The translations under genes and the position numbers were made by a program. The notes below the pieces were generated by a model, which did not search any database, was not told the DNA's origin, and saw only the letters and a list, made by a program, of their open reading frames with translations. Positions 22,801-34,520 of a stretch of 64,000 nucleotides of DNA are shown one piece after another. Position 1 is the stretch's first letter; the number at the start of each line of letters is the position of its first letter. The stretch is from Sodiomyces alkalinus F11 (Eukaryota > Ascomycota > Sordariomycetes > Glomerellales > Plectosphaerellaceae), in the NCBI RefSeq assembly GCF_003711515.1, contig NW_021167091.1, forward strand, positions 1 to 64,000. Direction: 5' to 3'.

Positions 22801-23156
22801 ATCCACCACCTAATAACATTGTTTCCGTTCGCGTGCCCCGGGACAAAGTACCTAAATAACTACCTACGGTTCCACCAGTATCCCTACGTCCACCCCTATA
22901 TCTGCCCCTACGCCCGTACTAGCCCCTACTCCTAGCTACTCTATATACCCTGGACCGTTATCGTACCTTAACTCTATTACTTACTATAACTATAACCAAA
23001 AAAGACACTATGCTACTATATACCCTAGCCCTTAGGCATAGCGCTTAAGCAATAATAACCCGAGTACCTAACCAGTATCTACGCCTTATATCGGCCGTGT
23101 TATAGGCGAAATACCCTAAGAATAACACCCGCCTCGAGTAACCCCCTCTATCACTA

Positions 23157-24094
23157 CTTTTTTTTTTGGATTCATTACACGTATGCAGCCCTAAAGCTAT
23201 GGCGTGGCGCCTATCGCCCTAAGGGCTAGAGGCTATTAGAAGCTAGGTATAGTAACATATAACGTAGTAGTAAGAAATAAAGGAAATCCTGCGTAATAAT
23301 CTGCCTAATAGACCTAAATAGGTAAAATAAACCAAAGCAAAATAACTAGACCGTAGGATTTATGGTTTACGCCCTGTACCACTCCGCCGAAGCTATTCTA
23401 GTAGCTAAAAGATAGGCCAGTAAGGCCTGTATTTCTGTTTTAGTACCGAATAATAGCGGTAGAGATAGCGGTAGGCCTGTTAGGGCTTCCTGTAGGGCTT
23501 TTTATTCGTTTTTATAAAAAGGGCAGGAAAGGATAAGGTGTGCTATATCCTGTATAGGGGAGCCGAGACAGGAATAGCGATCGTTCGCGCAGTTTTAGGC
23601 CCTTTTTTAGTGGGTTTTTAGGTATCCGAAGTCGGTTTTTAACTGCATAAAAGCCGATTTTACCTACCTAAGGCCCTGTGTTAGTAGTGGTTTTCGGGAG
23701 AAACGGAGGTTATCACGGACTAAGCGTCTATATATGCGGCCTAAACACACCGATTTACCTCTTTTCTCCGCCTCTTCTTCGTCGTTCTAAAGGGCCTTCT
23801 AGTCTTTAATTAAGGCTTTGTTAGCCCGGCGTTTTAGGTGGCTAAGGGTAACTAAACTAACGGATTTAGTAGCTTTTTCGGGCTTTAACGCCCCTTTAGC
23901 CACTTTATCCACTATTTCGTTCCCTTCTATCTCTATATACGAGGGGCACTACTAAATAGAAACCGAGGTGCGTAGCTATTTAAGGCGAGAGATAAGGGAT
24001 TTAGCTTCTATAGCCTATTATAAGGTGCGCTAAAGCTTCTGAATAGCCGCCTAGGAATCACTAAATATATAGCACTCTAGGGGCCTAGGTGATA
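23157..24094 (-). mobile_element. LINE-F, 3' part (family II)
   Basis: Starts on the + strand with a T run (the poly(A) tail in reverse) and continues through the 3' UTR and the RNase H C-terminal part, colinear with LINE-E from 28651 on. It stops at CCTAGGTGA where LTR-X begins. The homologous sequence resumes at 35407, so LTR-X split one LINE into two pieces. Confidence 0.85.
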
Positions 24095-24418
24095 TGTCTG
24101 TCCGGTATATCCCCTGGCCAGCCAGTACTCTAGGACTCGTAAGCCAGGCTTTTCTCGAGGGGTGACCTTTACTGCAAAATATAAGGTATAATAAAGATAT
24201 CTTAACTAAACTAAGGGGCGAAGGCCGCCGAGGATATATATCCTCGGCGGGCCCGGACTATCCATTTTCCGGTTCCTATACGGATATATAGTTCCGGCTC
24301 TATACGGACGTATAGGTCCGGCCTAAATAAGCGGATAGCTTAGGGCTATACGTTCGTATAGGGTCCGTACCGCGTATTCCTTACGCGCGTATAGCTCCTG
24401 CCTATCGTGGTCGTATTA
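24095..24418 (-). repeat. LTR-X LTR, left copy
   Basis: 324 bp, TG..TA on the + strand (TG..CA in the other copy). It holds a perfect 26-bp palindrome (24225-24250). Confidence 0.85.
24225..24250. repeat. Perfect 26-bp palindrome in the LTR-X LTR
   Basis: CCGCCGAGGATAT followed by its exact reverse complement. The right LTR has the same palindrome with one mismatch (35216-35241). It could form a hairpin in RNA or bind a dimeric factor. Confidence 0.9.
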
Positions 24419-24829
24419 TATATCCCGGGCGAGAAGAGCCCTGCGTCCCGCGGGCGTCCCGGGGAGTAGTCCCGCGACGGGGGTATACGACGCGTGTGCG
24501 GCGGGTATACTAGACGGAATAGTCGTTACTTATAACCGGTCACGAATAGATAGTATTTAAGACGAAAAGAAAAAAGGGGGGTAGGTGTGTATAGGGGGCG
24601 CTAACTACGCTAACTATTAACTCCTCCCGCTACTATATAGCTATAAACTAATAGCGACCGCGTCGCTTAACGCGTCCTACTATAAATATAATAGTGAACA
24701 GAGATATAAAAAGAAAAATAAAACTATACCGTTAAATATAACCTATATATCTTTTTACGATAGCGCACTTATACGCTATCTTTTCCTCCTTATATACTAA
24801 TTCTAAACGAACTCTATATATCCGCGCTA

Positions 24830-26460
24830 TACCCCTAAAAAAAACTCGTGCCTTAGACTTCCTCTACTTATAATAGCTCCTCGTTATCGTCTAGGAAACC
24901 CTAGTTCTCCTTATTATAGCCGAGGATAGTTTCGATATCCCTGGAGCTTAATTCTACTATATATCTATTGATCTTATCGCGGTCGATATTATACGATAAG
25001 AGGAGACCTTTACTACCCGGCTTATCGTAATACAAGGCGAGGACGCTGATATAGATTAGTAGGTCCCACGTACGTGTCTAGTGCGTAGTAAAACGCTCGG
25101 CTATAGTTATACGTTTATCGGCGTCTATAGTGCTATTAGGGTTAAGCCTGGTAATTTAGGTATAGTCTTCTATACGCTAAACACCGAGTAGGAAAGGCAG
25201 GCCGATAGCGTTCTAGGTTTTATTAGGGATAACTTAATTTGCGATAAACTTCCTTACCTACGCGGTGACTGGGATTAGTAGGATAATACCTTAGCCGCGC
25301 TAAAGGAACGTGGCTAACCTTTACTTATCGTATATAAACTCCTCCGATATAAATACGGCGCCGGAGTTAAATAGTCGTTTAGCTAAATACTTATAGCCTA
25401 TTATCTAAATTATTTCCTCGCCCAGTTATACTACAAAGCGCTTAGGGAGGGGGGAGCTAGTATATCCTTAGTAAGGATATTTAGTGTTAGTAGAGGGCGT
25501 GGCGGAGATATTTTAGGAGGCTACGGTTTAGTTAGGCGTAGTCGTGCCGCTTATACGAAGCTAGGCGAGAATATTTATAGCGCGCTGGATAGTGGGGGCT
25601 AGCTTTTACGCGGGCGTTTAGAGGAATTACGCTACGGATATAGCCCACGGCTTAATAAGACTATCGTAATTACTAGTGCGCGCGAGAAATATAGCTTTAT
25701 CTATTTTACCCTTATAGTAGGCTTTTATAGCGCCTGCTAGGCCGAGGGCTAGGTAGGCTAACTCGTTTATTTCCTATAGTATACGTGCGGGGACTATTCT
25801 ATCGGTTATAGGAATAGTGCTAGGTATAATAGGAGTGGCGACGTTTATAGCGCTCGCGCCCGAACGTATAGGGAAAGTAATAGGGGCGCCAGTGGTGCGT
25901 TGGTTCTACGGAGTGGCCGGGTTACTAAGGCGCGATACGGATAACGGATTAGGGAGGAAACGTCCGTCTAGCCCCTATAGGGCGTTATACCGCGGTATAC
26001 TTATAAGGTATTACTTAAATATTTACTTAGGTTTAGTCTAGCTTTATACGTTACGATTATAGTCGAGTAAAAACTACGGCTAGGGGTAGATTAGGGCTAA
26101 AGTTTTAGCGATATCTATTTTAACTACTCTATTCGCCTCGAAAACAGGCGCGAATACCGTGCGATAGAGTATACGATTAAGGGGGTTATTATAGCCTAAT
26201 ACCGTGGCACGATTACGGTAGTCTATAACGATTTCCTTATTCTCCCGTCGGTAAGCTTAGAAGGCTATACCCGATAAGGAAAGCTTACTAATAAGTAAAC
26301 TCTTATCACTAAATAGGGTAATAGCTCTAAAGTATCCTTAAAAGGGTAGCCCTTCGCCCGTGCGTCCTTAGTGGAAATACTTAGAGAACTACTACTTAAA
26401 TACCACGTCCTTAGATCTATTAACGGTAGATAGGTACTCCACGATATACTATTAAGCTAT
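24830..26460 (-). pseudogene. Unrecognised long ORF of LTR-X, RIP-degraded (about 540 codons)
   Basis: I do not recognise this protein. One minus frame runs from about 26460 (ATA, likely a mutated ATG) to about 24830, with stops almost only TAA or TAG at positions that fit former Gln or Trp codons. Short readable pieces are TLFSDKSLLISKLSLSGIAF (about 26330-26260), RILYRTVFAPVFEANRVV, a Thr/Pro/Ser-rich middle, IKAYYKGKIDKAIFLA (about 25730-25680), FNSGAVFISEEF (about 25375-25340) and a C-terminal half with RITIAERFTTH and YNIDRDKINRYIVEL, ending acidic (DDNEEL). No DDE, YxDD or CCHC motif. It could be a divergent gag, a captured host gene, or another kind of element protein. Confidence 0.6.
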
Positions 26461-27340
26461 AAATAGTGTTAGGTAGGTAGGCGTAGAAGAGAGGTATAAA
26501 AGAAGTGTAAAAGGTATATACGTGATACAACGAAATTATAATAGGGATAGTTTAGTGGAGAGGTAAAAGATAGCGCGAGATACTACGAGAGGAAACGAAA
26601 ATATACGGTTTAGTCGATATTAATAAATACCCCCGTTATCATAGTGAATAATAGGGGAAGGTCGGCTAGGATATTAGGTAAAAGAAGAATTTTATAATCG
26701 GTTAGGTAGGCGGCCTAATGTAGTAGAGCGTCGCGGTTTATATTATTTTTATTATTCCGCTTTATTCTTCTTTTATATACCTGCTATTCGGAGATCGGAT
26801 AATAGCCCTCGTGCCTTCCCTTACCCGAGTTTAAGGCTATTCGCTATACGTGAATAGCACGTGGTTACCTCGGGTAACTCGAGTTCCTTATTCGATACCT
26901 AATAAGGCTATAAGGCCGTGCTAGAGCCTCTTTAAGGGTCTTTGCCTCGAGTATTCTTTAACCTATTAGTTCCTTTAACGTTTCCTGGCTAAAGCACCCT
27001 TAGAACCTACGCTTTCTTTAAGGCTATCCTTAGACTAACTAAGGTCTTTTTATCTCTCCTTTAAGGCGCCGGTTAACTCTTTAAGCCACTATGGTTTCTT
27101 CCGGTATTAGTATCATCTGGGTATCGCCTAGAGTAGCGGCCTTTAGCGCCCCGGCTTTTCTCGCGCGACGCTAGAGTGCTTATCCGTATTCTGTAGATAG
27201 TCTATAAACTAACGTCCCTAAGTATCTACCCCGGGCGATATAAGCCCTACGTCCCGCGGGCGTCCTTTAGCGGGGGATAGTAACCTATAGCGCCGCACGG
27301 TGACTACTTAGTGACCGTGGGCGGCGATAGTGTTTATAAC

Positions 27341-27474
27341 CGGAAAGGAAGAAGGGAAAAGAAAGAAGGGAAAGGAAAGAAGGGAAAGGAAAGAAGGGAA
27401 AGGAAAGAAGGGAAGGAAAAAAGGGAAAGAAAAAAAGAGAAAGGAAAGAAGGGAAAGAAAAGGAGTATACGTTA
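27341..27474 (+). repeat. Polypurine tract, (GGAAAGAA)n-like
   Basis: About 134 bases that are almost only A and G on the + strand, built from GGAAAGAAG-type units. Open frames across it on both strands (Lys/Glu/Arg-rich and Phe/Pro/Ser-rich) are low-complexity artefacts. Confidence 0.9.
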
Positions 27475-27788
27475 CGAAATAACGGAGATATATTAAGGGG
27501 AGACGGTAAACCACGATATAAAGCGACAACGTAGCGGTATACTACGGGCGGATATAAGGAACTAATAGTAAGCTACGATATTCGCCCGGAGAATAGGTCC
27601 GTATTCGGATTCTTAGCCGGTATCGAGGCGAGTAAAGATCTCTGCTATCTAGTTATCCGGGGATACCTCGGCCTTCCACAGTGTTATCCCGAAGTCTGCG
27701 AGGAGCTTAGGGGGGAGCTTAGGGTCCTGGTCGGAAACGATAGACACGGCGGTATACGTGCTATAGTCCGTGGATAAGCCGGTGGGCC

Positions 27789-28066
27789 TTAGTAAACTTA
27801 TCGGCGGCGGCTAAGGGAAGCCCTCCCTTTAATAGGGAGGATAAGCCGAGGGAACCTAAGGTAAATCCAATAAAACGAGCTATATAAATAGCAGGCTATT
27901 TTAGTAAAGTTATCGGTAGTCTAAAGCAGGTAGACTAAAAGGAGCCCTCCCTCTAATAGAGAGAATACGCTAAGGGACCTTAGGTAAATCCGCTAAAGGC
28001 TTGCGGAATAAAGGGAAGCCCTCCTTTTACTAGGGAGAATAAGCCGAGGGGGCCTCGGGTAATTCG
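27789..28066. repeat. Three diverged repeats each with a hairpin
   Basis: Copies at about 27789-27868, 27900-27991 and 28010-28066 share GGAGCCCTCC..AGGGAG followed by AATAAGCCGAGGG..CCT.GGTAA. The CCCTCC/GGGAGG halves can pair, so each copy can fold into a stem. The first two copies also share a TTAGTAAA.TTATCGG lead. Confidence 0.75.
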
Positions 28067-28842
28067 ATAATAAAATCTATAGCTCGCGATTAAGCTATTT
28101 CTCTTACGGCGGAGGCTAGGGTATACCCCTAAGCCTTAGGATATATAGCCTCTCGCACGGATACTGGTTCTATGCTTTTCCTTTTAGGGTTATTACGCTG
28201 CTAGCCTCGGATATTCTCGGTATATTAAGCCGGTCGGATAAAGGCGAGCCGCGCTAGGAGGAAAACATTCTCCCGCGAAGTACGGGTAATAGGAAACTTA
28301 CAGTAAGGGGAGGCTAGCTCCCCTTATACTCCGCGGGAAAAGGAGGGAAAAAAGGGGGGGGGGGATTGTCGAGTAGCTCGGGGCTACGGTGAAGAAGGGG
28401 GGGAAGGTTAGTACGCCCCGTGGTTCTTTTACTGGAGCTCGGGTTCCACGGAGGACGCTAGTATATAGGATTGTGATCGTTATCCTACGCCCTTAGTGAT
28501 CGTTAGGAACGGTTAGCGTCGGTATAGGTTAGTATAGTCGCCTACGCTAACTAGCGATTATTAGGAAGATTAATATTATATTTAAAGCTAGGGATCTATA
28601 GTGGGTGCTGGTATAGGTTAGTATAGTCGCTATTCCTGCGCTTAACGGTGTTTTTCTTTTTTTTAATTCGTTTCGCGCATGCAGCCCTAAAGCTATGGCG
28701 CGGCGCCTTTTGCCCTATAGACTCGAGGCTAGAATAAACTATAGTAAGGAGTGGAGTAGTAATAAACAAAAGAAATCCTCCGTAACAGTCTGCCTAATAT
28801 ACCGAAAAACAGGAAAAAAACCAAAACAGAAAACTAGACCGC

Positions 28843-31800
28843 AGGATCCGAGGTTTACGCCCTATACCACTCCGCCGAGGCTATTTTAGTAGCTAAAAGA
28901 TAGGCCTCTAAGGCCTGTATACCTCTTTTAGTACCGAATAATAGCGGCAGGGATAGCGGTAGGCCTGCTAGGGCTTCCCGTAGGGCTTTTCGTTCGTTTT
29001 TATAAAAAGGGCACGAAAGGATAAGGGGGGCTATATCCTGTATAGGGGAGCCGGGGCAGGAATAGCAGTCGGTAGCGCTATTTCGGGCCCTCTTTAAGTA
29101 GGATTTTAGGTATCCGAAGCCGGTTTTTAACTAAGTAAAAGCCGACTTTACCCACCTAAGGCCCTATATCGGCAATAATAGTGGTTTTCGGGAAAAGCGG
29201 AGGTTATCTCGGACTAAGCGCCTATAAAGGCGGCCTAAACGCACCGATGTACCCCTTTTCTCCGCCTCTTCCTCTTCGTTCTATAAAGCCTTCTAGTCTC
29301 GAACTAAGGCCTCGTTAACCCGACGCTTTAAGTGACTAAGGGTAATTAAGCTAATAGATTTAGCAGCTTTTTTAGGGTCTAACGCCTGTTTAGCTACCTT
29401 ATCCGCTAGTTCGTTCCCTTCTATCCCTATATACGAAGGGCACCACCACACAGAGACAGAAGTGCCCTATTATTTTAGCTGTAGGATAAGGGTCTCAGCC
29501 TTTATAGCCCACTAAGAGGAGCGCTAAAGCTTCTGAATAGCCGCCTATAAATCGCTAAAGATATAGCACTTTAGAGGCCTAGGCGACTACTCTAGGGTAA
29601 TCTGAAGGGCCTGAAGAATAGCGTATAATTCGGCGTCGGCGACCTCGGCAGAGTTCCCTAGGTTATAGCCTATAGCTCTACAGGGTCTACCGGTATTAGC
29701 TACCTGTATTATAGCAGCTATAGCCTGCGTAGGCCCTATAGGAGGCCTTATAGGGTGGCCTAAGGAGCCGTCGGTATAGAAAACAGAAGCCCACAAGCCT
29801 AAGGATTATTATATATCCTTAAGGGCTTCGAGGTGGGCTGTTTTTAGGTCTTAGGTGCCGGGTTCGGTGTTTTTCGCGGTTATAGGCTATTCTTTTAAGG
29901 GAAAAAAGGGTCTAAGGTCTGCTATAGGTTCGGAGGCCTAGGGGGCCTCCTACCTAGCTATAGGGCCCTCTATTTCCCAGGACTGCCCTACTGAAGCAGC
30001 TAATTCTAGGCCTAGCCTATAGAGCTATATAGTGTGCTATAGGTCTTATAGGCGGGCGAGGCCTTCTCCTAGCTCCCCTAGAAGCTAGCGTCTTATAGGG
30101 TCGTTCGGTAAGAACTTTAAAGACCTAAAGGCATAAAGTCTATTAGATCTAGTTAACCGAATCAACGCTAGGGGCACTACTACTTCTAGTTCTAGAGGCC
30201 GTAAGGGGGCCCCCCTAAAAGCCCCTAGAGCCCTGACTAGAGCGCCGTACTATAGGCGTTCTAGGCGGTCGACTAGGTGCTTTTTAGGTGATTTAGGGTC
30301 CCACTATAGCTATAAGCTAAAGTTAGCTAATAAGGCTATACAGGCTATATATAGCTACTATAGGGCCTTAAAAGAAAGGCCCCTCTACGAGCTAGCTAGC
30401 CTATAGAGTCTACTTAAGGCCCCTATAGCTGAATTTAGGCGTTCTTCGACGTGGGGTTTAAAAGATAGCTTATGGTTAAACCAGACCCCTAGCCACCTAA
30501 TAGCACCTAGCGTAGGTTTAACTAAGTACCCCCCTATAATAACCGGGGCGTCTTCGATAGAGCGTCTTCGGTGGAAGTGAATAAGCTCTGTCTTATCCGG
30601 GTCGAAAAGAACGTGGGTATTATTAGCTGCTTCGAAAAGGGAGGCTACGGCTCTTTCTAGGATCTTATAGTTTTTCCTAGCCGACGTAAACGCTATAGAT
30701 AGCTGAAAATAGTCCATATAGGATAACTAAAAACCTTCAAAATCCGGCCCCGCTATAACCTTCCTAATATAAACTAGGAATAGAATAGGGGAAACCGGGG
30801 AGCCTTATAGGACCCCTATATTTAGGGGGGTAGGCTACTAAACCTGACCCTTAAAGGCTAGTTGGATACGCCTGTTTTCTATAAAGGAGGCTACCTATTT
30901 AACTAGATTCGAGGGTAGTTAGAGCTCTTAAAGGATTCTTAGTAGCTAAGGGCGGGCGATATAGTCGAAGGCTCCTTTAATATCTAAAAATAGCGTAGAA
31001 ATTACGGCGTTTTACCGTGATTTACGCTGTTTTTCGATATAGTGGAGGAGAAGAAGGGCCGTATCGATAGCGGATCGTTATTTTCTACCCCCTATCTAAC
31101 TAGGGTGTAGAAGGTCGTCGGGGGTATTAGCTAAAAAGCATAGTCTAGTAGCTATAACCCTCTCGAGGACTTTACCTAAGCAGTTTAGAAGGGCTATAAT
31201 CCTATAAGACTTAGAATTAGAATAGTCCTTCTTCCCTGGCTTTAGTAGAACGACCCCTGGGGCCTCTTTCTAGCAGGTAGGGTGGTAGCCTACTAAAAAT
31301 AAAGCTGAGTAGGCCTTTAAGAAGGGCCCGAGAATAGCCTTATAGGCGTATTAGATCGGCTATAAGCTTATCCTATGATGCCCTAGGGCTTTCTCCTTAG
31401 CAGCTCTAAAGATAGCGCGTTATAGTTTGGTAGCCTATAGGCTAGGCTACTCCCACGGTCTTCTAAGGCCCTTACTACGTGATCTAGTTAGGCTTTAGGG
31501 GCCGTTAGAAGGGTTAGAGGGGCCTAGGTCCCCCGAAGGGCCTATAAATACAGGGGCTTTAGGGGCGTCGGTGGCGGAAGGAAGAGGAAGAGGAAAAAGG
31601 GTCTGAATAAGGGCGTTGCATTTTTTATCGAAGGCGTAGGCTTTCTGCTTCGTAGGGGTTTAAATCGGTGGGAATTTGGCGTTTAGGCCGCTCTTTATAT
31701 AGTTATAGGCCTTAAGAATCTCAGCGCCTTAAGCATTAGCTAGGAAGGCCTCTTAGTGGTTCTTTTTTACTGTTTTTACTGCCCTATAATAGGCGTTTCG

Positions 31801-33010
31801 AGCCTTTTTCCAGGTGGTTTCTAGAGCCGCTAGCCGGGTAGCCGAGGCCCCCTTTTTAGCTTTAGCTTTTCTAAAAACTCTAAAAGCCCTATTAGCTGAT
31901 TTCCGCAGGGCTTTTAGCTTTAGGGTCCACCACGGTTTCGAACGCTCTACTACCCTTAGCTTAGGCATAGAGGCCTTAAGAGCCAGGGAGATAGTATCCG
32001 TTAGGTAGCGACCTATAGAGTCCTAATCCGAGGCGTTAATAGCCTGCTATAGCTGCTAGTCGAGGCTAGGCTCTAGGCTCTTTAGGGTGCTAGTAAATAG
32101 ACCCTAGTCCGCTAGCTTATAATTATAGGCCGGTGGAAGGGATCTTTTTATAGGACTTTTAGAGCCTAGAATAGAGGCTAAAATCAGGATAGCGCTGTGT
32201 AAAGAGGGAGTATTTTCGATATATTCCCACTTATAAAAGTGGAGACGATTAAACCTGGGCGTGTAAAATGCTAGGTCTATAACCGACTCTTAACGAAGAT
32301 TAGACCTAAAAAAGGTCCCCCCGTTTAGGTTAACTTCTTTAAGATCCACTAAATAGGTGGCTTTAAGGCTATTTCACTAGTCTATTAGGGCCTAGGCCTT
32401 AATAGGAGCCTAATTTGTAGTAGCCCTATTCTACTACTAGTGGTTCCTATTAAAGTCCCCTATAATAAGGGTCGGTTTAGGGACCTAAAGGCCCTATAGC
32501 ACGCGATCTTCGGTCTAGGGTCGGCTTCTAGAGCCTAAAAAAGAAGGAAAGGAAGGGGAAGAAGAAGTCGAAGAGGTAGAGGGTGTAGGGCTAGGGGGCC
32601 TTAAAGGCCCTCTGCCTCTTATTTCGGGATCCTGCTCTGTCTGATTATAGACGTTTAGGATATAGAAGGTCTGCGGATAATAGACCTTTATAAGCTGCGC
32701 GTCTATATTATCTAGAAGGTCTTCGCGGTGTGAAAAATCGATACCTGAGCCCTTTCTTATATACGTAAGGACCCTAGGTTTAATAGGAAAAAACTAGGTT
32801 TTCCGAGACGTAGGCGTGATAGTATAGAAGGCTAGGTAGTTTCGAATATACTACCCTTCTGGTTTTAGGACACAGGAAGGCTCTTAGATAAGGACTATAT
32901 TAGCCGAAGCCTCCGAAGCCTGTTCTAGGATAGCTTCCTACGCCGGACCCTGTTTATCGACGTTATGCGAAATAAACCGGATTTCTTTCGAATGAAAAGA
33001 CCCTTTATTT
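28843..33010 (-). pseudogene. LINE-E ORF2: endonuclease, RT, RNase H
   Basis: Starts near 33010 with an apurinic-endonuclease N-terminus (IRFISHNVDKQGP, then NIVLI.EPS) and continues through SVIDLAFY (about 32270) to a linker (KPWWTLKLKALRKSANRAFR, about 31930). In the RT the catalytic box reads YMDYFQLS (30717-30696), where LINE-F has YIDDFQLS: the second catalytic Asp is Tyr. RNase H is well kept (VFYTDGSLG at about 29780, then a DAELYAIL segment). The frame ends near 28843. Several nonsense and frame changes make it inactive. Confidence 0.82.
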
Positions 33011-33039
33011 ATAGGATTTAGGGTTTAATAGCTCGAAAG

Positions 33040-34520
33040 ACCTCGTAGTTTTGACTATAAGGGGGGTATACCCCCTCGTAGTTATAGCACTTATAGGTCC
33101 TGTATTCGTAGTCGCCGTATTCCTCGCACTCGTTATAGTAGTAGTCTTTATCGCTATAGCCCTCCGTAGCGCAGATAGGGCAGGTAGTTAGGCTTTTATA
33201 GGTCCCTCGGGTATACCCGAATTTCTAGCAGTTAGAGCATTAGGTCCTAGGGATTATAGGCCTATATTTATAGACCTTTAGCCGCTGGTCGGCTATATAG
33301 AGCCCCTGTTTTAAGTAGTATTTCTGCTCTTTAGTAGTTAGCACTAAAACGATAATAGTGCTATAAAGCCCGTCTAGGGTTCCTAACCACCGAGGCTTCC
33401 CTACTACCCTAATAGGGTTAACGGTGCCGATTTTAGTAACTAGGTCCTTTAAACCTAGGCCCTGTCGAAGGCTGCGGTTCAGGGCTTCTAGCGGTGTGTT
33501 GGAAGGGTCGGCAGGGTCGGATAATAGCGTTTCTCCACCTCCGAAGGCCTTAGTAGGCACCTGTTTAATAATAAGCTTAAACTAGTCGCCTATAGGTTAG
33601 GGGGTCTGAAAAGGCAGGTTTAGCTCCTTAAACCACTGATTCTAAGAGTCTAGGAGCTACTGAATGCTATAGTTCGGGCCCGGGGTTAAAATAAGGTTCC
33701 CGTTAGTCAATAGGCTAATAGCCGTAATAGCAGGGATTTTTAGGGCCTTATTTAGCCTATTCCGGAGCTTAAGAGGATTGAAGTTCTCCCGGGGGATTAT
33801 TTCCCCTGCCATAGGCTATACAATAACCTTAGGGACCTTTTTAGGGTCCGTGGGGAGGAGGGCCGGGGGGGTTAAAGGTGCTAAGGCCTTTTAGGGGGCC
33901 TAGGGTGCTATAAAGCCTGTTTTTCTCTTTATAGCCTCGCTATAAAGGGGTTTAGGTTATTCTGTAAGCCTACGAACTGCTTAGGCTAGTTTATCGACCT
34001 TCTGCTCGAGTGTAGAGGGCTAGGAACCTTATAGGATTCTATTAATAGTAGATTTAAGCCCTATAGATAGGGCTTTAATCTAGGTGATAGGGTCGAGGTC
34101 GTAGGCCTATTAGAGTAGCTAAAAAGCCTGCTAGAGAAGCGCCCTAGCCTGGGCCTTACTAGCCAAACTAGTCGCCTTCTAGGGCGTAGTAGAGGGGTTT
34201 CCAGCAGTTCTAGGGGTCTTTTTAGCCTATTTAGAGCCTATAAGGCCCTGTTTTTTTAGCAGGGGGGGGGGCCTAGAGGGCGTTTCGAAGAGGCCTTCGG
34301 CCTTAGAGTCGGAGGGGGGCTTGGTTCGGGTCCTAGAAAACCTTCTAGTGGTTGGGGTCAAAGGGCTAAGCTGCCTTTTCGAATTAAGGGGCGTAATAAA
34401 GGTAGAAGTCCCTGTATTTACAGGGATTTTAGGGATTTCCCCTATTTCTACCTCCCCTAAGCCCTCTATAATTATAGAGGGCTTAGGGTTAGTTCCGGGG
34501 GCGTTATGGTAGGCTAGGGC
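33040..34520 (-). pseudogene. LINE-E ORF1: Gag-like protein with CCHC knuckles
   Basis: Tad-type ORF1, a nucleic-acid-binding protein of the LINE RNP. The open stretch 33560-33240 (GTVNPIRVVGKPRWLGTL..) leads into Cys-rich repeats at about 33240-33060: CSNCQKFGYTRGTYK, CPICATEGYSDKDYYYNEC and a third CYNYEG. Several Cys and His are now Tyr, which is the RIP product of TGC/TGT and CAC/CAT. The N-terminal part (34500-33600) is Pro/Ser/Lys-rich and low in complexity. The start codon is not resolved. Confidence 0.75.

Larger units (their letters stand above)
21198..23156 (+). mobile_element. LTR retrotransposon 5' part (probable Gypsy): LTR and gag
   Basis: A 363-bp LTR is followed by a gag-like frame and then cut at 23157 by LINE-F. 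The same LTR occurs at 57404-57768. No protease, RT or integrase is left here, so the superfamily is inferred from gag-like layout only. The rest of the element is not found after the far end of LINE-F (40457). Confidence 0.65.
26461..28641. other. Non-coding interior of LTR-X with repeat tracts
   Basis: No convincing frame. Upstream of the minus-strand ORF, so it serves as a long 5' region of LTR-X. It contains a purine tract (27341-27474), three related hairpin repeats (27789-28066) and a run of eleven G (28354-28364). Confidence 0.5.

Noticed and set aside
25817..26041. 74-codon plus-strand frame with a hydrophobic start
   Set aside because: Antisense to the longer decayed ORF of LTR-X, which is continuous over 1.6 kb.
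24830..26460. Integrated mycovirus protein
   Set aside because: The ORF sits between paired LTRs and no viral motif is visible; there is no positive evidence for a viral source.
27308..27529. Phe/Pro/Ser-rich and Lys/Glu-rich frames on opposite strands
   Set aside because: Translation of a polypurine tract; low complexity.
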